From BQJD01 sp964350265 (GTDB lineage Bacteria; Pseudomonadota; Gammaproteobacteria; Arenicellales; CAJQKF01), in NCBI GenBank assembly GCA_964350265.1, contig CAYGJZ010000001.1:62001-126000 (forward strand): a DNA stretch of 64,000 nt, in the 5' to 3' direction. The notes under the pieces are model-generated. The model was given only the letters and a program-made list of their open reading frames with translations. It had not been told where the DNA came from and made no database searches. Position 1 is the first letter of the stretch. Each line of letters begins with the position of its first letter. Positions 43,393-53,928 of this stretch are shown piece by piece. The position numbers and the translations under genes are program-made.

Positions 43393-45388
43393 CTGGCGCG
43401 CGAGGATCCTGCAGGAGTTCGTTCCGCAGGTTGCACCACTCACTTTGGTCGCAGATCCAGACGGATTGCTGCTGGAAGAGGGAGTGCTAGCCGTTGTCAG
43501 GAACCGCGGATTCGAGATCCTCGAATATGACGACCCTATCGAATTTCGATTCGCGTTGGCTTCGAAGCGGGTGACCGGTCACGGTTCTGAGCGCGGCTCG
43601 GAGATCGTGGTGGCATACCGACGATCAGCCGAAGACCTTGATTCACTTCCCTACGATCTTCTGGAGACGGGACGGCGGCTGCAGTTCAGTTTGGGCGACC
43701 TCTTTCCGAATATGAGCTATCCGGTGCTGGCCGCACTGGACCGCGCGGATCTCGATGCTCTCTATCAAGCTCAGCAGCAGTACAAGCCGGGACATCTTGG
43801 AGACAATGGAACCAGGGAGTTTGTGCTGCGGCACGTTTTCGAGATAGCGCCCGAACTCATCAAGAAACCGTCAGACTTGCTGCGCGCCTTGCTAAGGCGG
43901 CACCATGGGGCGCGTCATGTGCCCTCGCAGCTCGATGAGCGGTTCATCGAGATCCTTCGGCAACAGAGCACGTTTCAAGACTGGCCGCTCGAAATCATCA
44001 TCCCGGATAGAGAAGCCTTCCTACGGTTTCTCCAGGAGCGCTGGCCGATATTCCTGGAGAAAATCGCGGCTCAGGCGGGAGATATGGTTAGGGAGCCGCA
44101 ACAACATGACTGTCAAATAGAAGGGCCCAGGGAACTGCCGTTCGACCATGACGATGTCAGGGTCTACGTAGATAACCTCTTCCTTGAGGGGTTGCTGTTA
44201 CCGGTTGCGGTCGGCCGTGGAGAGGCGTTGGAGAAGAGCTGGGCCCGCATCGGTGTCCAACAGGACCCGGTGTCGGATCGCCAAAGTCGATTCGACGGGC
44301 TCGCGTCCAAGCTTACCGGCGAGATTCCTGGGGAGGAAGCTCGTCATGACGACTGGGCTCAGTTCAGCCTTCGATGGGCAGAGCTGACTGCACTCAGAGT
44401 GACGCTGGGCGGTAAGCTCTCCGAAGAGCATGTAGAAAGCTACTCGAGCACTCAGGGCGCTGTCGACGAAGCCTTCGGGCAGTGGCTTCAGACTCGATAC
44501 GCGGGGCTCCACAATCAGCCAGCCGATCCGCCGGTGATGCTCCATCACGTTCCGCGAGCAATTGCCAGGTACCTTGGGGAAGGGAAAGCGAACAAGGCGG
44601 CGTTGTTGGTGGTCGACGGATTGTCGCTGGACCAATGGGTCTCTTTGCGGGAGTCGTTCACGGCACAAAGGCCGGGCCTAACGGTGCGCGAACATGCAGT
44701 ATTCGCGTGGATCCCGACGATCACGTCTGTATCCAGGCAAGCAGTATTTTCTGGAAAAGCGCCGCTGTTCTTTCCGTCCTCCATCCAAACCACAGACAAG
44801 GAGCCCAGTCTCTGGGCCCAGTTCTGGGCTGACCATGGGATGACGCATCGGAATGTGGGTTACGCCAGAAGCCTGGGTGATGGTGAGCTGTCACGGGTGG
44901 AGGAACTGGTGGCAAATCCTTTGATTCGCGCGCTAGGCCTGGTTGTGGATACCGTCGATAAGATCATGCACGGGATGGAACTGGGTAATGCGGGCATGCA
45001 TACCCTCATCCGCCAGTGGGTAGAAGAAGGCTTTTTGGTCAAGCTAGTCGATCTGTTGCTGGCACGTGGATTTCGAATCTATCTCACTTCGGACCACGGC
45101 AATGTAGAGTCCATTGGATGTGGTCGCCCCGCGGAGGGCTCGGTTGCCGATCTGCGCGGCGAGCGCGTGCGGGTATATCCGGAAGCGGTGCTGAGAGCCT
45201 CGGTGCACGCCCAATTTCCAGACGCAGTCGAGTGGCCGACATGGGGATTGCCAGCCGATTATCTACCGCTTATTGCGGGAAACAGAAAGGCCTTTGTCAA
45301 AGCGGGCGATCGAATTGTCTGTCATGGCGGCATCTCAATCGAAGAAGTACTCGTTCCGTTCGTTGAAATAGCCTCGGCGGCTGTATGA
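43385..45388 (+). CDS. pglZ: BREX phosphatase-domain protein PglZ
   Basis: 667 residues from the ATG at 43385 (MADWRARILQEF), overlapping brxHII by 8 bp; an earlier in-frame start at 43352 has a Cys-rich, non-coding look. The C-terminal alkaline-phosphatase-like PglZ domain shows metal-binding residues in LLVVDGLSLDQW near residue 408 and LTSDHGNVES near 570. PglZ is the one component shared by all BREX types. It overlaps brxA by four bases (ATGA). Confidence 0.92.
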   Translation: MADWRARILQEFVPQVAPLTLVADPDGLLLEEGVLAVVRNRGFEILEYDDPIEFRFALASKRVTGHGSERGSEIVVAYRRSAEDLDSLPYDLLETGRRLQFSLGDLFPNMSYPVLAALDRADLDALYQAQQQYKPGHLGDNGTREFVLRHVFEIAPELIKKPSDLLRALLRRHHGARHVPSQLDERFIEILRQQSTFQDWPLEIIIPDREAFLRFLQERWPIFLEKIAAQAGDMVREPQQHDCQIEGPRELPFDHDDVRVYVDNLFLEGLLLPVAVGRGEALEKSWARIGVQQDPVSDRQSRFDGLASKLTGEIPGEEARHDDWAQFSLRWAELTALRVTLGGKLSEEHVESYSSTQGAVDEAFGQWLQTRYAGLHNQPADPPVMLHHVPRAIARYLGEGKANKAALLVVDGLSLDQWVSLRESFTAQRPGLTVREHAVFAWIPTITSVSRQAVFSGKAPLFFPSSIQTTDKEPSLWAQFWADHGMTHRNVGYARSLGDGELSRVEELVANPLIRALGLVVDTVDKIMHGMELGNAGMHTLIRQWVEEGFLVKLVDLLLARGFRIYLTSDHGNVESIGCGRPAEGSVADLRGERVRVYPEAVLRASVHAQFPDAVEWPTWGLPADYLPLIAGNRKAFVKAGDRIVCHGGISIEEVLVPFVEIASAAV

Positions 45389-46128
45389 CGACTCGGTTCG
45401 ACCAGGTCGGGTTTAGCCAGCGAGTCCAGCTTGACTGGATGAGATACGCCGCAGACCTCGTCGCGGCCGGAAACGCTCCGGCTGAGATTGAAGAAGCGCT
45501 CCAAGACCTCCTCAGCGATAAGCTTTCTGTTGGTGGCAAGGCAGAGAGGGGCAATCGTGAGAAGGCGATTACGATCATTTTGAAGACCTGGGTACGACCG
45601 CCACCTGAGATACAGGCGCTGAGAGACGATGGCCTCGTACTGCTCCGAGAGCTGCCGAAAGTCGAAAGAATTGCGGTGCACTGGGGTCTCGCGATGGCGG
45701 TTTATCCTTTCTGGGGCGCGGTCGCTGAGACCACCGGGCGCCTGCTTCGCCTCCAGGGGACGGCCGCCGCCGCGCAGGTGCAACGTAGGATGAAGGAACA
45801 AATGGGCCAGCGGGAAACTGTCGCCAGGGCGGCCCGTCGCGTCTTGCGCTCTTTTCACGACTGGGGCGTATTGGACGAGGAAGGGACTGAGGGGATATAT
45901 GTCGGAAAAGCGCCTATTCGAATTCACGAACCGCGCCTGACCGCCTGGCTCATGGAAGCCTACCTGCTTTCTCGCAGAGAAGGGCGAGCAACTCCGAAGG
46001 TTATTGTAGATAGCCCGGCGTTTTTCCCATTCAGTATCGAATCGTATACTGCTTCCGTAGCTGCTGGAAATCCGAGGCTCGAAGTCGCACGCCATGGGCT
46101 CGATGAAGATTTCATCTCATTAAACTAA
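45385..46128 (+). CDS. brxA: BREX protein BrxA
   Basis: 247-residue BrxA (DUF1819-like) protein, a small DNA-binding helical component structurally related to NusB. The start overlaps pglZ (ATGA). Recognised by size, position at the end of the type 3 operon and its helical sequence (EIEEALQDLLSDKLSVGGKA, then REKAITIILKTWVRP). No terminator with a T-run is obvious after it; the operon is followed by a long gene-free gap. Confidence 0.82.
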   Translation: MTTRFDQVGFSQRVQLDWMRYAADLVAAGNAPAEIEEALQDLLSDKLSVGGKAERGNREKAITIILKTWVRPPPEIQALRDDGLVLLRELPKVERIAVHWGLAMAVYPFWGAVAETTGRLLRLQGTAAAAQVQRRMKEQMGQRETVARAARRVLRSFHDWGVLDEEGTEGIYVGKAPIRIHEPRLTAWLMEAYLLSRREGRATPKVIVDSPAFFPFSIESYTASVAAGNPRLEVARHGLDEDFISLN

Positions 46129-46821
46129 TACGGGCATAGTTGTGCTAGCCCCGATTTTCTGGACCCCCAGACAAGGGGATAATGCCCCATTAGAGGCGTT
46201 CGATGCAGAAGAGAACGACATAAGGATAACGGGGGATCGCAAACTTGAAAAGGTCGATAAGGGAGCCGATTCACGCGCCATGATTTCGTCGGTACACTAA
46301 AGAAGCGCGTCACTAGCGTCCGCATGGTTAGAAGAGTCTATTAGTGAACTGTGTTTCTGACGAAAAACAAGGCACCGTGTCAGGTTCAGAGTAGTTTGCC
46401 TGCGCGTTTGCGTATATTGGCTATAAACAGCGATCGCGGAGCGGTAAACTCACGTGCTAGAACACTCCCGCCGAGATAACGTGCTTGACATGCGAACACC
46501 GGACAGCATGTACTACTAATCCGTAGCCAAACTAGCAGCTTGATACAAGAATTTCTTCACTAACGATCCCGAATAGAGGGTCAACTGGTGCTTGGAGTTG
46601 TCAGCTTTAGACTGTACATCCCGGGAAAAAATTAGGTGCATACAACAATTCTCGGGTTTCTGGATGTAATCCTTGCACGAAAAGACATCGGGATCGACAC
46701 GGTAGTTATTGTTTGTCTAAATTGATGTGGGACAAAGATCGTTCCTACAGCTGCTGTCCGCATAAGGAGAGATCCTAAATTCACGAGTAGCAACGCAACA
46801 TGGTTTATTAGAGAGGCTATC
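46129..46821. other. Gene-free gap between BREX and the helicase gene
   Basis: 693 bp of AT-richer sequence. Open frames here are short, lack ribosome-binding sites and have no coding character. I see no tRNA, no direct repeats and no strong hairpin. The last part must carry the promoter of the helicase gene (ribosome-binding site GAGAGG at 46810-46815), but I could not single out a convincing -35/-10 pair. Confidence 0.5.
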
Positions 46822-49800
46822 ATGCAATATGTCTATGTGACTCCCCAATGTCAAAAAGACGCCGCAACGATTAGTACGCAGGCAGACATAGAGGCGTTGT
46901 CGACCAAGTTGATCTATGAACAAAGCACCCTTGGTTTGCAGCGTCACCCACGCCCGTTTCTAAAGAAGCGCATTGGTAAAACCCGAGTTATTATTGCAGA
47001 GGTCGAGTCCGGTGAGGACGTAGTGCTCTGTTTTCTTCGACACGTATACAAGAAGGATATCGGCGACGATTACAACTCATTCTTCCGTACACTAGATATT
47101 CCGCGCGCCGATGATCCGGAGTTATCGGCGTTCCTTCGTGAAGCGCGATCTACACCGGTGCGCGTAAAGGAACCACCAACGGACCTAGAGCGGGAGTATC
47201 TGATATTAGATAGGGCCAGCGAGATGGGCGGGCTGACTATCTTGGAGAGTCCGCTTTGGATAGACAGGGTTCGCTTACTCAAGCAAAGCAGGGGCAGTCA
47301 AGGGCTCCTAACGCCTATCTGGGAACTACTCCACGAAGTATGCGATGACCGGTCGGAAGGTTGGCAGGCACGCTGTGTTCGCGAACACGATAGGCACGGG
47401 GTGAGGGTGCTTTACCGGTATTTCCCACAATCTGAGAGATTGTTTCTAGTAGCGCCACTTGAAGTATCGAGTCAAGAGAATGCTTCATTTGTCGAAAAGG
47501 CGGAAGACCTCTTGGAGCGTAGTGAGGAATTTAGTGATGAGCAACTGCTTAGAAGCGCGGCCCGTGCCTATCCCGACTACATTTTATATGACCGTGGCGT
47601 ATGGGAATCGACTCAAGCTAGTCTCGAGGCTAACCTTGCGCTCTCACCGGAGGAAGGCGATGTTTTGGCGCACGTACTCCAACCGGATCGCGATGGCGGA
47701 TTCCCGTTGTTCATCAACGGACGTCCAGGCAGCGGAAAATCCACGGTCTTGCAATATCTGTTTGCCGAGTATCTTCACGCGCACCTATCACGACCCCAGC
47801 ATAATCGTCTCGACAGGCCCCCGCTCTACTTGACTTACAACGAACGTCTTCTCGACAATGCCCGCAAATTAGTCGAAGATATATTTCATTGCGGCGCGAT
47901 AAAGCTTGCGTCTGGAAACAAAGTGAATCTGGATGACAGGGCGCAACGCGAAGAATTTGAAGGGGCGTTTGTCTATTTTCGAGAGTTCCTGAGGAAGCTC
48001 TCAGGTGACGAACGGTTCAAGACCACTAAGTATGTGGACTACCATCAGTTCCGGGATCTCTACGAATCTAACGTCTCCTATGGGCCCGATGCGAGACTGC
48101 GTAAACTAGCGCCCGAAGTCGCGTGGCATGTGCTGAGAACTTATATCAAGGGAAAGAATGCGGGTGAGGCGGATTACTTTGATCCTGAAAGTTATGGCGA
48201 GCTACCGCGTGACGAAATAACGGTTACGCCAGAGACTTACGAGCTGGTATGGGATAAGGTCTGGAACGGATGGTATCGTGGTTATTGTGAACAGAACGGA
48301 TTCTGGGACGATCAAGATTTAGCACGTTTCGTACTTGACGAAGAGCTTGCCCCATCGGAGTATCCGGCGGTATTCTGTGACGAATCACAGGACTTCACGA
48401 GTATTGAACTGGAGCTCATATTCAGGTTGTCCTGCTACTCGTGCAAGAGAGTGGAACCGTATTACTTAACCAAGGTGCCCTACGCATTCGCCGGCGACCC
48501 ATTCCAGACTCTCAATCCCACGGGATTTCGATGGGACGCCATAAAGGCCAACTTCCACGATAACATCGTACGACAATTGTCGCCCGATGCGCATGGTAAG
48601 GTTGACTTCACCTTCAAGGAGTTGGCCTACAACTATCGTTCTACGGAGAATATCGTTAGGTTCTGCAATCTTGTCCAATTAAAGCGAGCCGAGCTCTTCG
48701 GTATCAAAGATGTCAAGCCGCAACAGGCGTGGACACTGGAGAAAGGGGGCTGGCCCTCTTACTTCGAGCTCGATCTCGGAACTCAATCTAGATTGAAGGA
48801 GCAGTCAGAACTTGTGATTCTTGTGCCGTGCCAAGAAGGAGAAGAGCACGCTTTTGTAAGCGATGATCCCTTTCTCAGCGAATTCGCCTTGGACGAGAAA
48901 GGTGAGGTGTCACGGGGTGTCTTGAGTCCGATGAGGGCCAAGGGCCTGGAGTTTGGACGTGTCGTACTTTATAAGTTCGGAACGAAAGCGGTAGCAGAAG
49001 GTTATGTCGGCTTGATGCGGGCCCTAGAAGCCGGCGACTCCGATTACAACAATAGGGAGTTGACCCTCGGCCTGGAGTACTTCTTCAACGGCCTGTACGT
49101 TGCTGCGAGCCGAGCGCAAAAACGACTTCTGATTGTCGACACTGAAGACGGCTTTGGCGAGTTTTGGACATTCGCTACGACACCTGACGAGATCGGCAGT
49201 TTGTTGACCGAGCAACGTCGAGAGGAATGGAGTGAGACGAGCTTGCACCACATGATGAGGGGCGATGAGGATACTTGGGCGGAAGAACGAGATGACCCTT
49301 TTTCAGTTGCCGAACGTTTTTTCGAGCAGGGGCAACTAGACAAAAGCGAATACCTTCTCAGTTTGGCGCGTGTAGCGTATCAGCGTCTCGACAATGCAGA
49401 ACGAGCAGAATCGTGTACTGCCCTCATACATGACTATAAAGGAGAGTACTCGGACGCGGCAGCATCTTACGAAAGGCTCGGAAAGCTTGACGATGCGATA
49501 CGTTGCTATTGGGAGGCTAGGGATTTTAAGAAAGTCAGTGCGATCGGGGCCAAGGATAGTGGCAAGTTCAGCGCAACACCTTTTTTCGTCGCCGCCAGGT
49601 TCATGACCGGTATCGCTAGCGCTGATAACGCGCGCCGGTTCCTAAGATCATTGACGGCTACGAATCCTTCAAAGCGGAGGGAACAGTTTCAAGCTGGTCA
49701 TTGGCGAGGGGTAGTGCAGGCTATCGTGGCAGCGATACTCAACGTAGACCAAAGCGACAGCGCAACACGAGCCAATTCGACCTCCGAGACGTTTCGTATA

Positions 49801-51237
49801 TTGACTAGGATGAGGACGGAGGATGGACTTGATCTGGAGAACTCTGCCGAACTAGCAGAACTGGCGTACCGCGCTGGTGAGCCTTTCAGCGCACTTGAGG
49901 TATGGAAACTCGCTAAGCGTAGGTCTAGCGACAAGGATCCCGACTACATACTTCGTGCCCGAGCGCAAACTGAACCCTATCCCCTGAACTTGAAGTGGTA
50001 TGGAGGATTGTCTGACCACGACGCCGTTGTCCGTGAGATCAAATCGCATCCTAACGTGAATCTGGAGCGCGAGTATCATGATATCGTTCTAAAGGCGTTC
50101 TCCGCTCATGGCGACTTGTCACAAGCTATACCAGTACTGACAAGCAGTGCATCGTGGAGTGATCTACGACGATTCCTGCTGGACAATCCCGAGGTTGATC
50201 TGGACGACGGCTCGTTGATGAGCCTAGTTGGCAGGTTACTGGAGGCGGGTGTTAAGGAGGGGGAATTCAGGCAAGTCATACATGACATCAAGCCAGGCAG
50301 GTCTCCTGTAACGATTATAGGCGCCCTCATCCGGAATGAGGATATCCTGATCAGATGCAACGCTATTTTTATAAAACTGCTTGCCAGGAGTGAATCATTG
50401 CTCAAAGAGAGGCAGGACGACAAATTTGTGTCGGGGACAATTCTTAATATAACTAAGAGACATGGGGCGAAGCTACAGCAGTTCGTGTCTGCGCAGGAAA
50501 TAGGTGCGGCACTAGAGAGAGCTGGACGAATGGACAATGCGCTGTCGTTCTATGAAAAAATTTACCAAGGGAGAGGTTGGAGTACAAGTGCCATGTCACA
50601 AGCAGATGCCAAAAGCCGTTGGTTACGTTGTAAGCAACGTCAGGCGGAACTGTTCGAAAAGGACGAGAGAAAGAAAATGCAGAGACTGACGGAGGCAAAG
50701 CATTTTTCGGTTGAGTGGGGTATGTCGATTCCACCCGAAGACTATCCGCATCTAACAGCTCTTACTCTGTATGAAATAGAGACCCTTTTGAAGGGGGCCG
50801 CAACAACTACGGAGCAGCTGCTGGCGGATAATACCACCGACGCTACCGCCCCCTCGCCCGGTCGTATTCACGATTCTGACAATTCACAGACAAGAATGGA
50901 TAGTGTAGTTACTATGTCATTGCCGGATAGGCGCGAACCAATAAGGAGTCGCGTCGAGCTGGCGTTCAGTCTCGATGGCATTAGATTCGGAATACTGTTT
51001 CTACCCTCGAAAAGAAAATTGGAAATTCGGGATGAGTCGAACGACGACCTAATCCTAGTCAAGGTAGAAAGGCGCGAAGTAGAAAGCGATGACTTAACGG
51101 TGGCCGATACTGGCACGTATCGCTGGATTGTTGAGCCCTTTGGTCTTACCATTACCCTTACACCGGTCGACCAGGATAGATCGTTGGTGGATCTTTCTGA
51201 TAAGGATGGGCGGCGGGTTGTTTGTCTCTTGGTATAG
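46822..51237 (+). CDS. Large SF1 (UvrD-like) helicase with RelE-like N-terminus and helical-repeat C-terminus
   Basis: 1471 residues. Residues 1-90 look like a RelE/ParE-type fold (RPFLKKRIGKTRVIIAEVES followed by VVLCFLRHVYKKD). The helicase part has Walker A NGRPGSGKST near 300, motif II VFCDESQDFT near 517, YNYRSTENIV near 603, RAKGLEFGRVV near 703 and motif VI VAASRAQKRLLIVD near 760. The C-terminal 650 residues are helical, with TPR-like stretches (ADAAASYERLGKLDDAIRCY-like). There is no nuclease motif. GC content is visibly lower than in flanking genes, pointing to separate acquisition. Sitting beside BREX it is a candidate defence gene; no named system is recognised. Confidence 0.8.
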   Translation: MQYVYVTPQCQKDAATISTQADIEALSTKLIYEQSTLGLQRHPRPFLKKRIGKTRVIIAEVESGEDVVLCFLRHVYKKDIGDDYNSFFRTLDIPRADDPELSAFLREARSTPVRVKEPPTDLEREYLILDRASEMGGLTILESPLWIDRVRLLKQSRGSQGLLTPIWELLHEVCDDRSEGWQARCVREHDRHGVRVLYRYFPQSERLFLVAPLEVSSQENASFVEKAEDLLERSEEFSDEQLLRSAARAYPDYILYDRGVWESTQASLEANLALSPEEGDVLAHVLQPDRDGGFPLFINGRPGSGKSTVLQYLFAEYLHAHLSRPQHNRLDRPPLYLTYNERLLDNARKLVEDIFHCGAIKLASGNKVNLDDRAQREEFEGAFVYFREFLRKLSGDERFKTTKYVDYHQFRDLYESNVSYGPDARLRKLAPEVAWHVLRTYIKGKNAGEADYFDPESYGELPRDEITVTPETYELVWDKVWNGWYRGYCEQNGFWDDQDLARFVLDEELAPSEYPAVFCDESQDFTSIELELIFRLSCYSCKRVEPYYLTKVPYAFAGDPFQTLNPTGFRWDAIKANFHDNIVRQLSPDAHGKVDFTFKELAYNYRSTENIVRFCNLVQLKRAELFGIKDVKPQQAWTLEKGGWPSYFELDLGTQSRLKEQSELVILVPCQEGEEHAFVSDDPFLSEFALDEKGEVSRGVLSPMRAKGLEFGRVVLYKFGTKAVAEGYVGLMRALEAGDSDYNNRELTLGLEYFFNGLYVAASRAQKRLLIVDTEDGFGEFWTFATTPDEIGSLLTEQRREEWSETSLHHMMRGDEDTWAEERDDPFSVAERFFEQGQLDKSEYLLSLARVAYQRLDNAERAESCTALIHDYKGEYSDAAASYERLGKLDDAIRCYWEARDFKKVSAIGAKDSGKFSATPFFVAARFMTGIASADNARRFLRSLTATNPSKRREQFQAGHWRGVVQAIVAAILNVDQSDSATRANSTSETFRILTRMRTEDGLDLENSAELAELAYRAGEPFSALEVWKLAKRRSSDKDPDYILRARAQTEPYPLNLKWYGGLSDHDAVVREIKSHPNVNLEREYHDIVLKAFSAHGDLSQAIPVLTSSASWSDLRRFLLDNPEVDLDDGSLMSLVGRLLEAGVKEGEFRQVIHDIKPGRSPVTIIGALIRNEDILIRCNAIFIKLLARSESLLKERQDDKFVSGTILNITKRHGAKLQQFVSAQEIGAALERAGRMDNALSFYEKIYQGRGWSTSAMSQADAKSRWLRCKQRQAELFEKDERKKMQRLTEAKHFSVEWGMSIPPEDYPHLTALTLYEIETLLKGAATTTEQLLADNTTDATAPSPGRIHDSDNSQTRMDSVVTMSLPDRREPIRSRVELAFSLDGIRFGILFLPSKRKLEIRDESNDDLILVKVERREVESDDLTVADTGTYRWIVEPFGLTITLTPVDQDRSLVDLSDKDGRRVVCLLV

Positions 51238-51476
51238 TACTGGCCTCCCTGAGTTGTTCGGACCTCCGTTTATTGGAGAATGGCGCCGCGGTGGTGGCCG
51301 GACTTCGACCAGTTGATGAACTCGTTACGTAAGCTTCCACACCCTGTTGACGGTGAGGAATCAGCGTATTCTGGCGATCTGCAGCCTGGAGGCTCAGATG
51401 AAGAGATCACTTGGCTTGCCTAGTGATAATTGGACTAGTTGATATGTTAGGGTTCGCCGACCAGCAGAAGGTCATA

Positions 51477-52529
51477 ATGAAGAAATGACTTACCAAGGAG
51501 CAGATCATCGGGATTCTGCACAAGGCCTAGGTGGGTCTGTTGGTGGTAGATGTGTGCCGGAAACACCAGTACTCGGGGCAGTCATTTTGTCGTTGGAAAG
51601 TCAAGTACAGCGGCATGTCGATTTTAAAAGCCAAGCGGCTGCGGGAATTGGAACGGGAAATGGCGAGCTCAAGAAGATGGTCGCCGAGCAAGCTCTGGAT
51701 ATCCGCATGCTCAAAGACGTCAACAGCCGAAAGAGGTAGGCCTGGCAGAGCGGCGACTCTGTGTGTCGTACCTAAAGATGGAGTACGGCATCAGCGAACG
51801 TCGGGCTTGTCAGGCCATGCAACTGCCCCGATCGAGCTATCGCTACGCGTACTTAAAGGAAGCGATGGATAAAGGCTACTGTCGAGCCGTGGCGTTGTCG
51901 CGAGAGCACCCGTATTGGGGTTGTCGCAAGATCTACGACCTGAATGCGGGATCGACCCTGCCGATCAGCCGTGATCGAGTTCGTTTCATTCGACGCCGAG
52001 AAGGGTTACAAGCGCCAAAAACGTCGGATTCGCGGGACGACAACCCAGTGGGTTCGCCAGGTGTGGCATCCGAGTCACGTCTGGAGCCAGCTTTTGCCTT
52101 TGACCAAACCGACGATGGACGACAGATCTAATGTCTGACGATCGTCGATGGGTTCACCTGGCATGCCTTGGCGATTGCGGTGAACCGCAGTCTGTCGGCG
52201 GTGGATGTGGTCGCCACTCTGGCTCGATTGTTCCAGACCGCTGGGCGTCCAGTATGCATCCGCAGCGATAATGGACCGGAACTGATTTCCCGTCGGTTAC
52301 AAGGCTGACAGACGCCCACGTGGATACGCATTACATCGAGCCGGGGAGTCCTTGGCAGAATGCGTACAACGAGAGCTTCAATTCGATTTTCTGCACGACG
52401 TGCCTGAATAAATGGCTATTCGGATCACTGACCGAAACCCGGGCGGTCATCGATCACTGGCGCACGGAGCACAACGGCATCAGGCCGCACGGATCGCTGG
52501 GCGGCATGAGTTCGGATCAGTTTCTATAG
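51477..52529 (+). pseudogene. Decayed IS3-family transposase (orfA and orfB remnants)
   Basis: An orfA-like start (ATG 51477, LTKEQIIGILHKA, then CRKHQYSGQSFCRWKVKYSG) has in-frame stops at codons 4 and about 18 and a later frameshift. orfB follows in pieces: MEYGISERRACQAMQLPRSS (from 51778), an integrase-core segment with VDGFTWHALAIAVN and SDNGPELISR, and the C-terminal YIEPGSPWQNAYNESFNSIF to HGSLGGMSSDQFL. The DDE pattern is recognisable but split across frames, so the element is dead. No clean terminal inverted repeats were found. Confidence 0.85.
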
Positions 52530-52699
52530 GCCTACCGGAATAAGGAGATGATTCAGCAACCAGAAACCTGAATAGCGTGACTGGACTAAAAATCTTGCGC
52601 TTGCCAAGTCACTTGGGGGAATGACACCAAGCGAGTTCGTGGCCGAACATCGAGAGGCCGAATTTCTCTAGTACCGGTCGTCCAGAAATCAGGGAGGCG

Positions 52700-52850
52700 G
52701 TCAGTGCGATGTTCGATGTCATGCAACTGCAGGAAGTGCTCGTAGGGATAATTCTCAGAGCGTTCACAGAATTCCCGACCGTTTTAGGTCGGTATGTCTA
52801 TCGCAGGCACGTTGAGAGCCTCGTAGAACGACAAAGCATCACCGAAACTG
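52700..52850 (-). pseudogene. IS481-family transposase fragment
   Basis: About 140 bp here are clearly homologous, in the same orientation, to 61303-61445 inside the IS481-like remnant near the far end of the module (for example GATGTC-TGCAACTGCAGGAA and CAGAATTCCCGACCGTT vs CAGAACTCCCGACCGTT). It would encode the DNGREF region of the transposase on the minus strand. The rest of 52530-52866 shows no gene. Confidence 0.7.
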
Positions 52851-52866
52851 CAGGTAACCTCGATCC

Positions 52867-53841
52867 TTGGACCGCACTGAACGCTTCTACCTCATCGACA
52901 GGCTACTCAGGGAGCGCCGCGCGACGCCTCTTTCGGTCCTGACCGAAGCGCTCGGCATCTCGCGCGCGACGCTGAAGCGGGACCTCGAGTATCTTCGGGA
53001 TCGCCTCCATGCACCGATCGTCTGGGACCGGTCGCTGCGCGGCTACCGGTATGCAAAACCCCATACTGGCCAGCCTCGTTACGCGCTGCCAGGACTGTGG
53101 TTCAACGCTGACGAAGCGCGGGCGCTGCTGACCATGGAGTTCCTGCTCTCGAGCCTGCAACCGGGCTTGCTCGGCCCGCGGGTGGCGCCTCTGCGCGCGC
53201 GGATACGGGAACTGTTGGGCGGCAAGGACCATTCGGCCGAGGAGGTGGTGCGGCGTATCCGGGTGTTGCACATGGCGGAGCGGCCGGTGGCACCGGCGCA
53301 CTTCGAGGTGGTCGCCTCAGCGGTGTTGGGGCGGCACCGACTGCGCCTGTCGCACGATAACCGGCAGTCGGGCGAATCGACTACGCGGGAGGTCTCGCCG
53401 CAGCGGTTGGTGTATTACCGTGACAACTGGTACCTGGACGCATGGTGTCACTGGCGCGAAGCGCTGCGCAGCTTTGCCGTGGACGCGATTCGCGAGGCGC
53501 GTCCGCTGGAGGCTGCCGCCTGCGAGGTGCCGGCGGCTGAACTGGACGCGGAACTCGGCGACGCCTACGGCATCTTCGCCGGTCGCGCGACGCGCACGGC
53601 GGTGCTGCGTTTCACCCCGCTGCGGGCCCGGTGGGTGGCCAAGGAAAGCTGGCACCCTCGGCAGTCGGGGACCTTCGACGAAGCCGGTCGCTACGTCCTT
53701 GAGTTGCCCTATTCGGACGATCGCGAGCTGTTGATGGACATCCTCCGCTACGGGCCGGACGTCGAGGTGCTGGCGCCGGCGGCATTGCGCCGTCGTGTCG
53801 CCGACCTGCTTGTTGAGGCGCGGGCGTTGTATGAAACCTAG
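52867..53841 (+). CDS. WYL-domain transcriptional regulator
   Basis: 324 residues from a TTG. An N-terminal winged HTH (DRTERFYLIDRLLRERRATP, LGISRATLKRDLEYLRD) is followed by a WYL domain (PQRLVYYRDNWYLDAWCHWR; SFAVDAIREARPL) and a C-terminal WCX region (LPYSDDRELLMDILRYGPDV). WYL proteins sense ligands, often nucleic acid or nucleotide species, and regulate defence loci; BREX regulators (BrxR) are of this type. Here it begins the GC-rich module after the IS481 fragment and is separated from BREX by the helicase and IS, so a role with the downstream genes is equally likely. Confidence 0.88.
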   Translation: MDRTERFYLIDRLLRERRATPLSVLTEALGISRATLKRDLEYLRDRLHAPIVWDRSLRGYRYAKPHTGQPRYALPGLWFNADEARALLTMEFLLSSLQPGLLGPRVAPLRARIRELLGGKDHSAEEVVRRIRVLHMAERPVAPAHFEVVASAVLGRHRLRLSHDNRQSGESTTREVSPQRLVYYRDNWYLDAWCHWREALRSFAVDAIREARPLEAAACEVPAAELDAELGDAYGIFAGRATRTAVLRFTPLRARWVAKESWHPRQSGTFDEAGRYVLELPYSDDRELLMDILRYGPDVEVLAPAALRRRVADLLVEARALYET

Positions 53842-53928
53842 ACTGCCACTGGTGGCTCACGTCGTGAGCCACCATATACGTCAGAATCGCGCTCCGCGGA
53901 CAAACCCGGCAGAGGGAGGAGGTTGACC

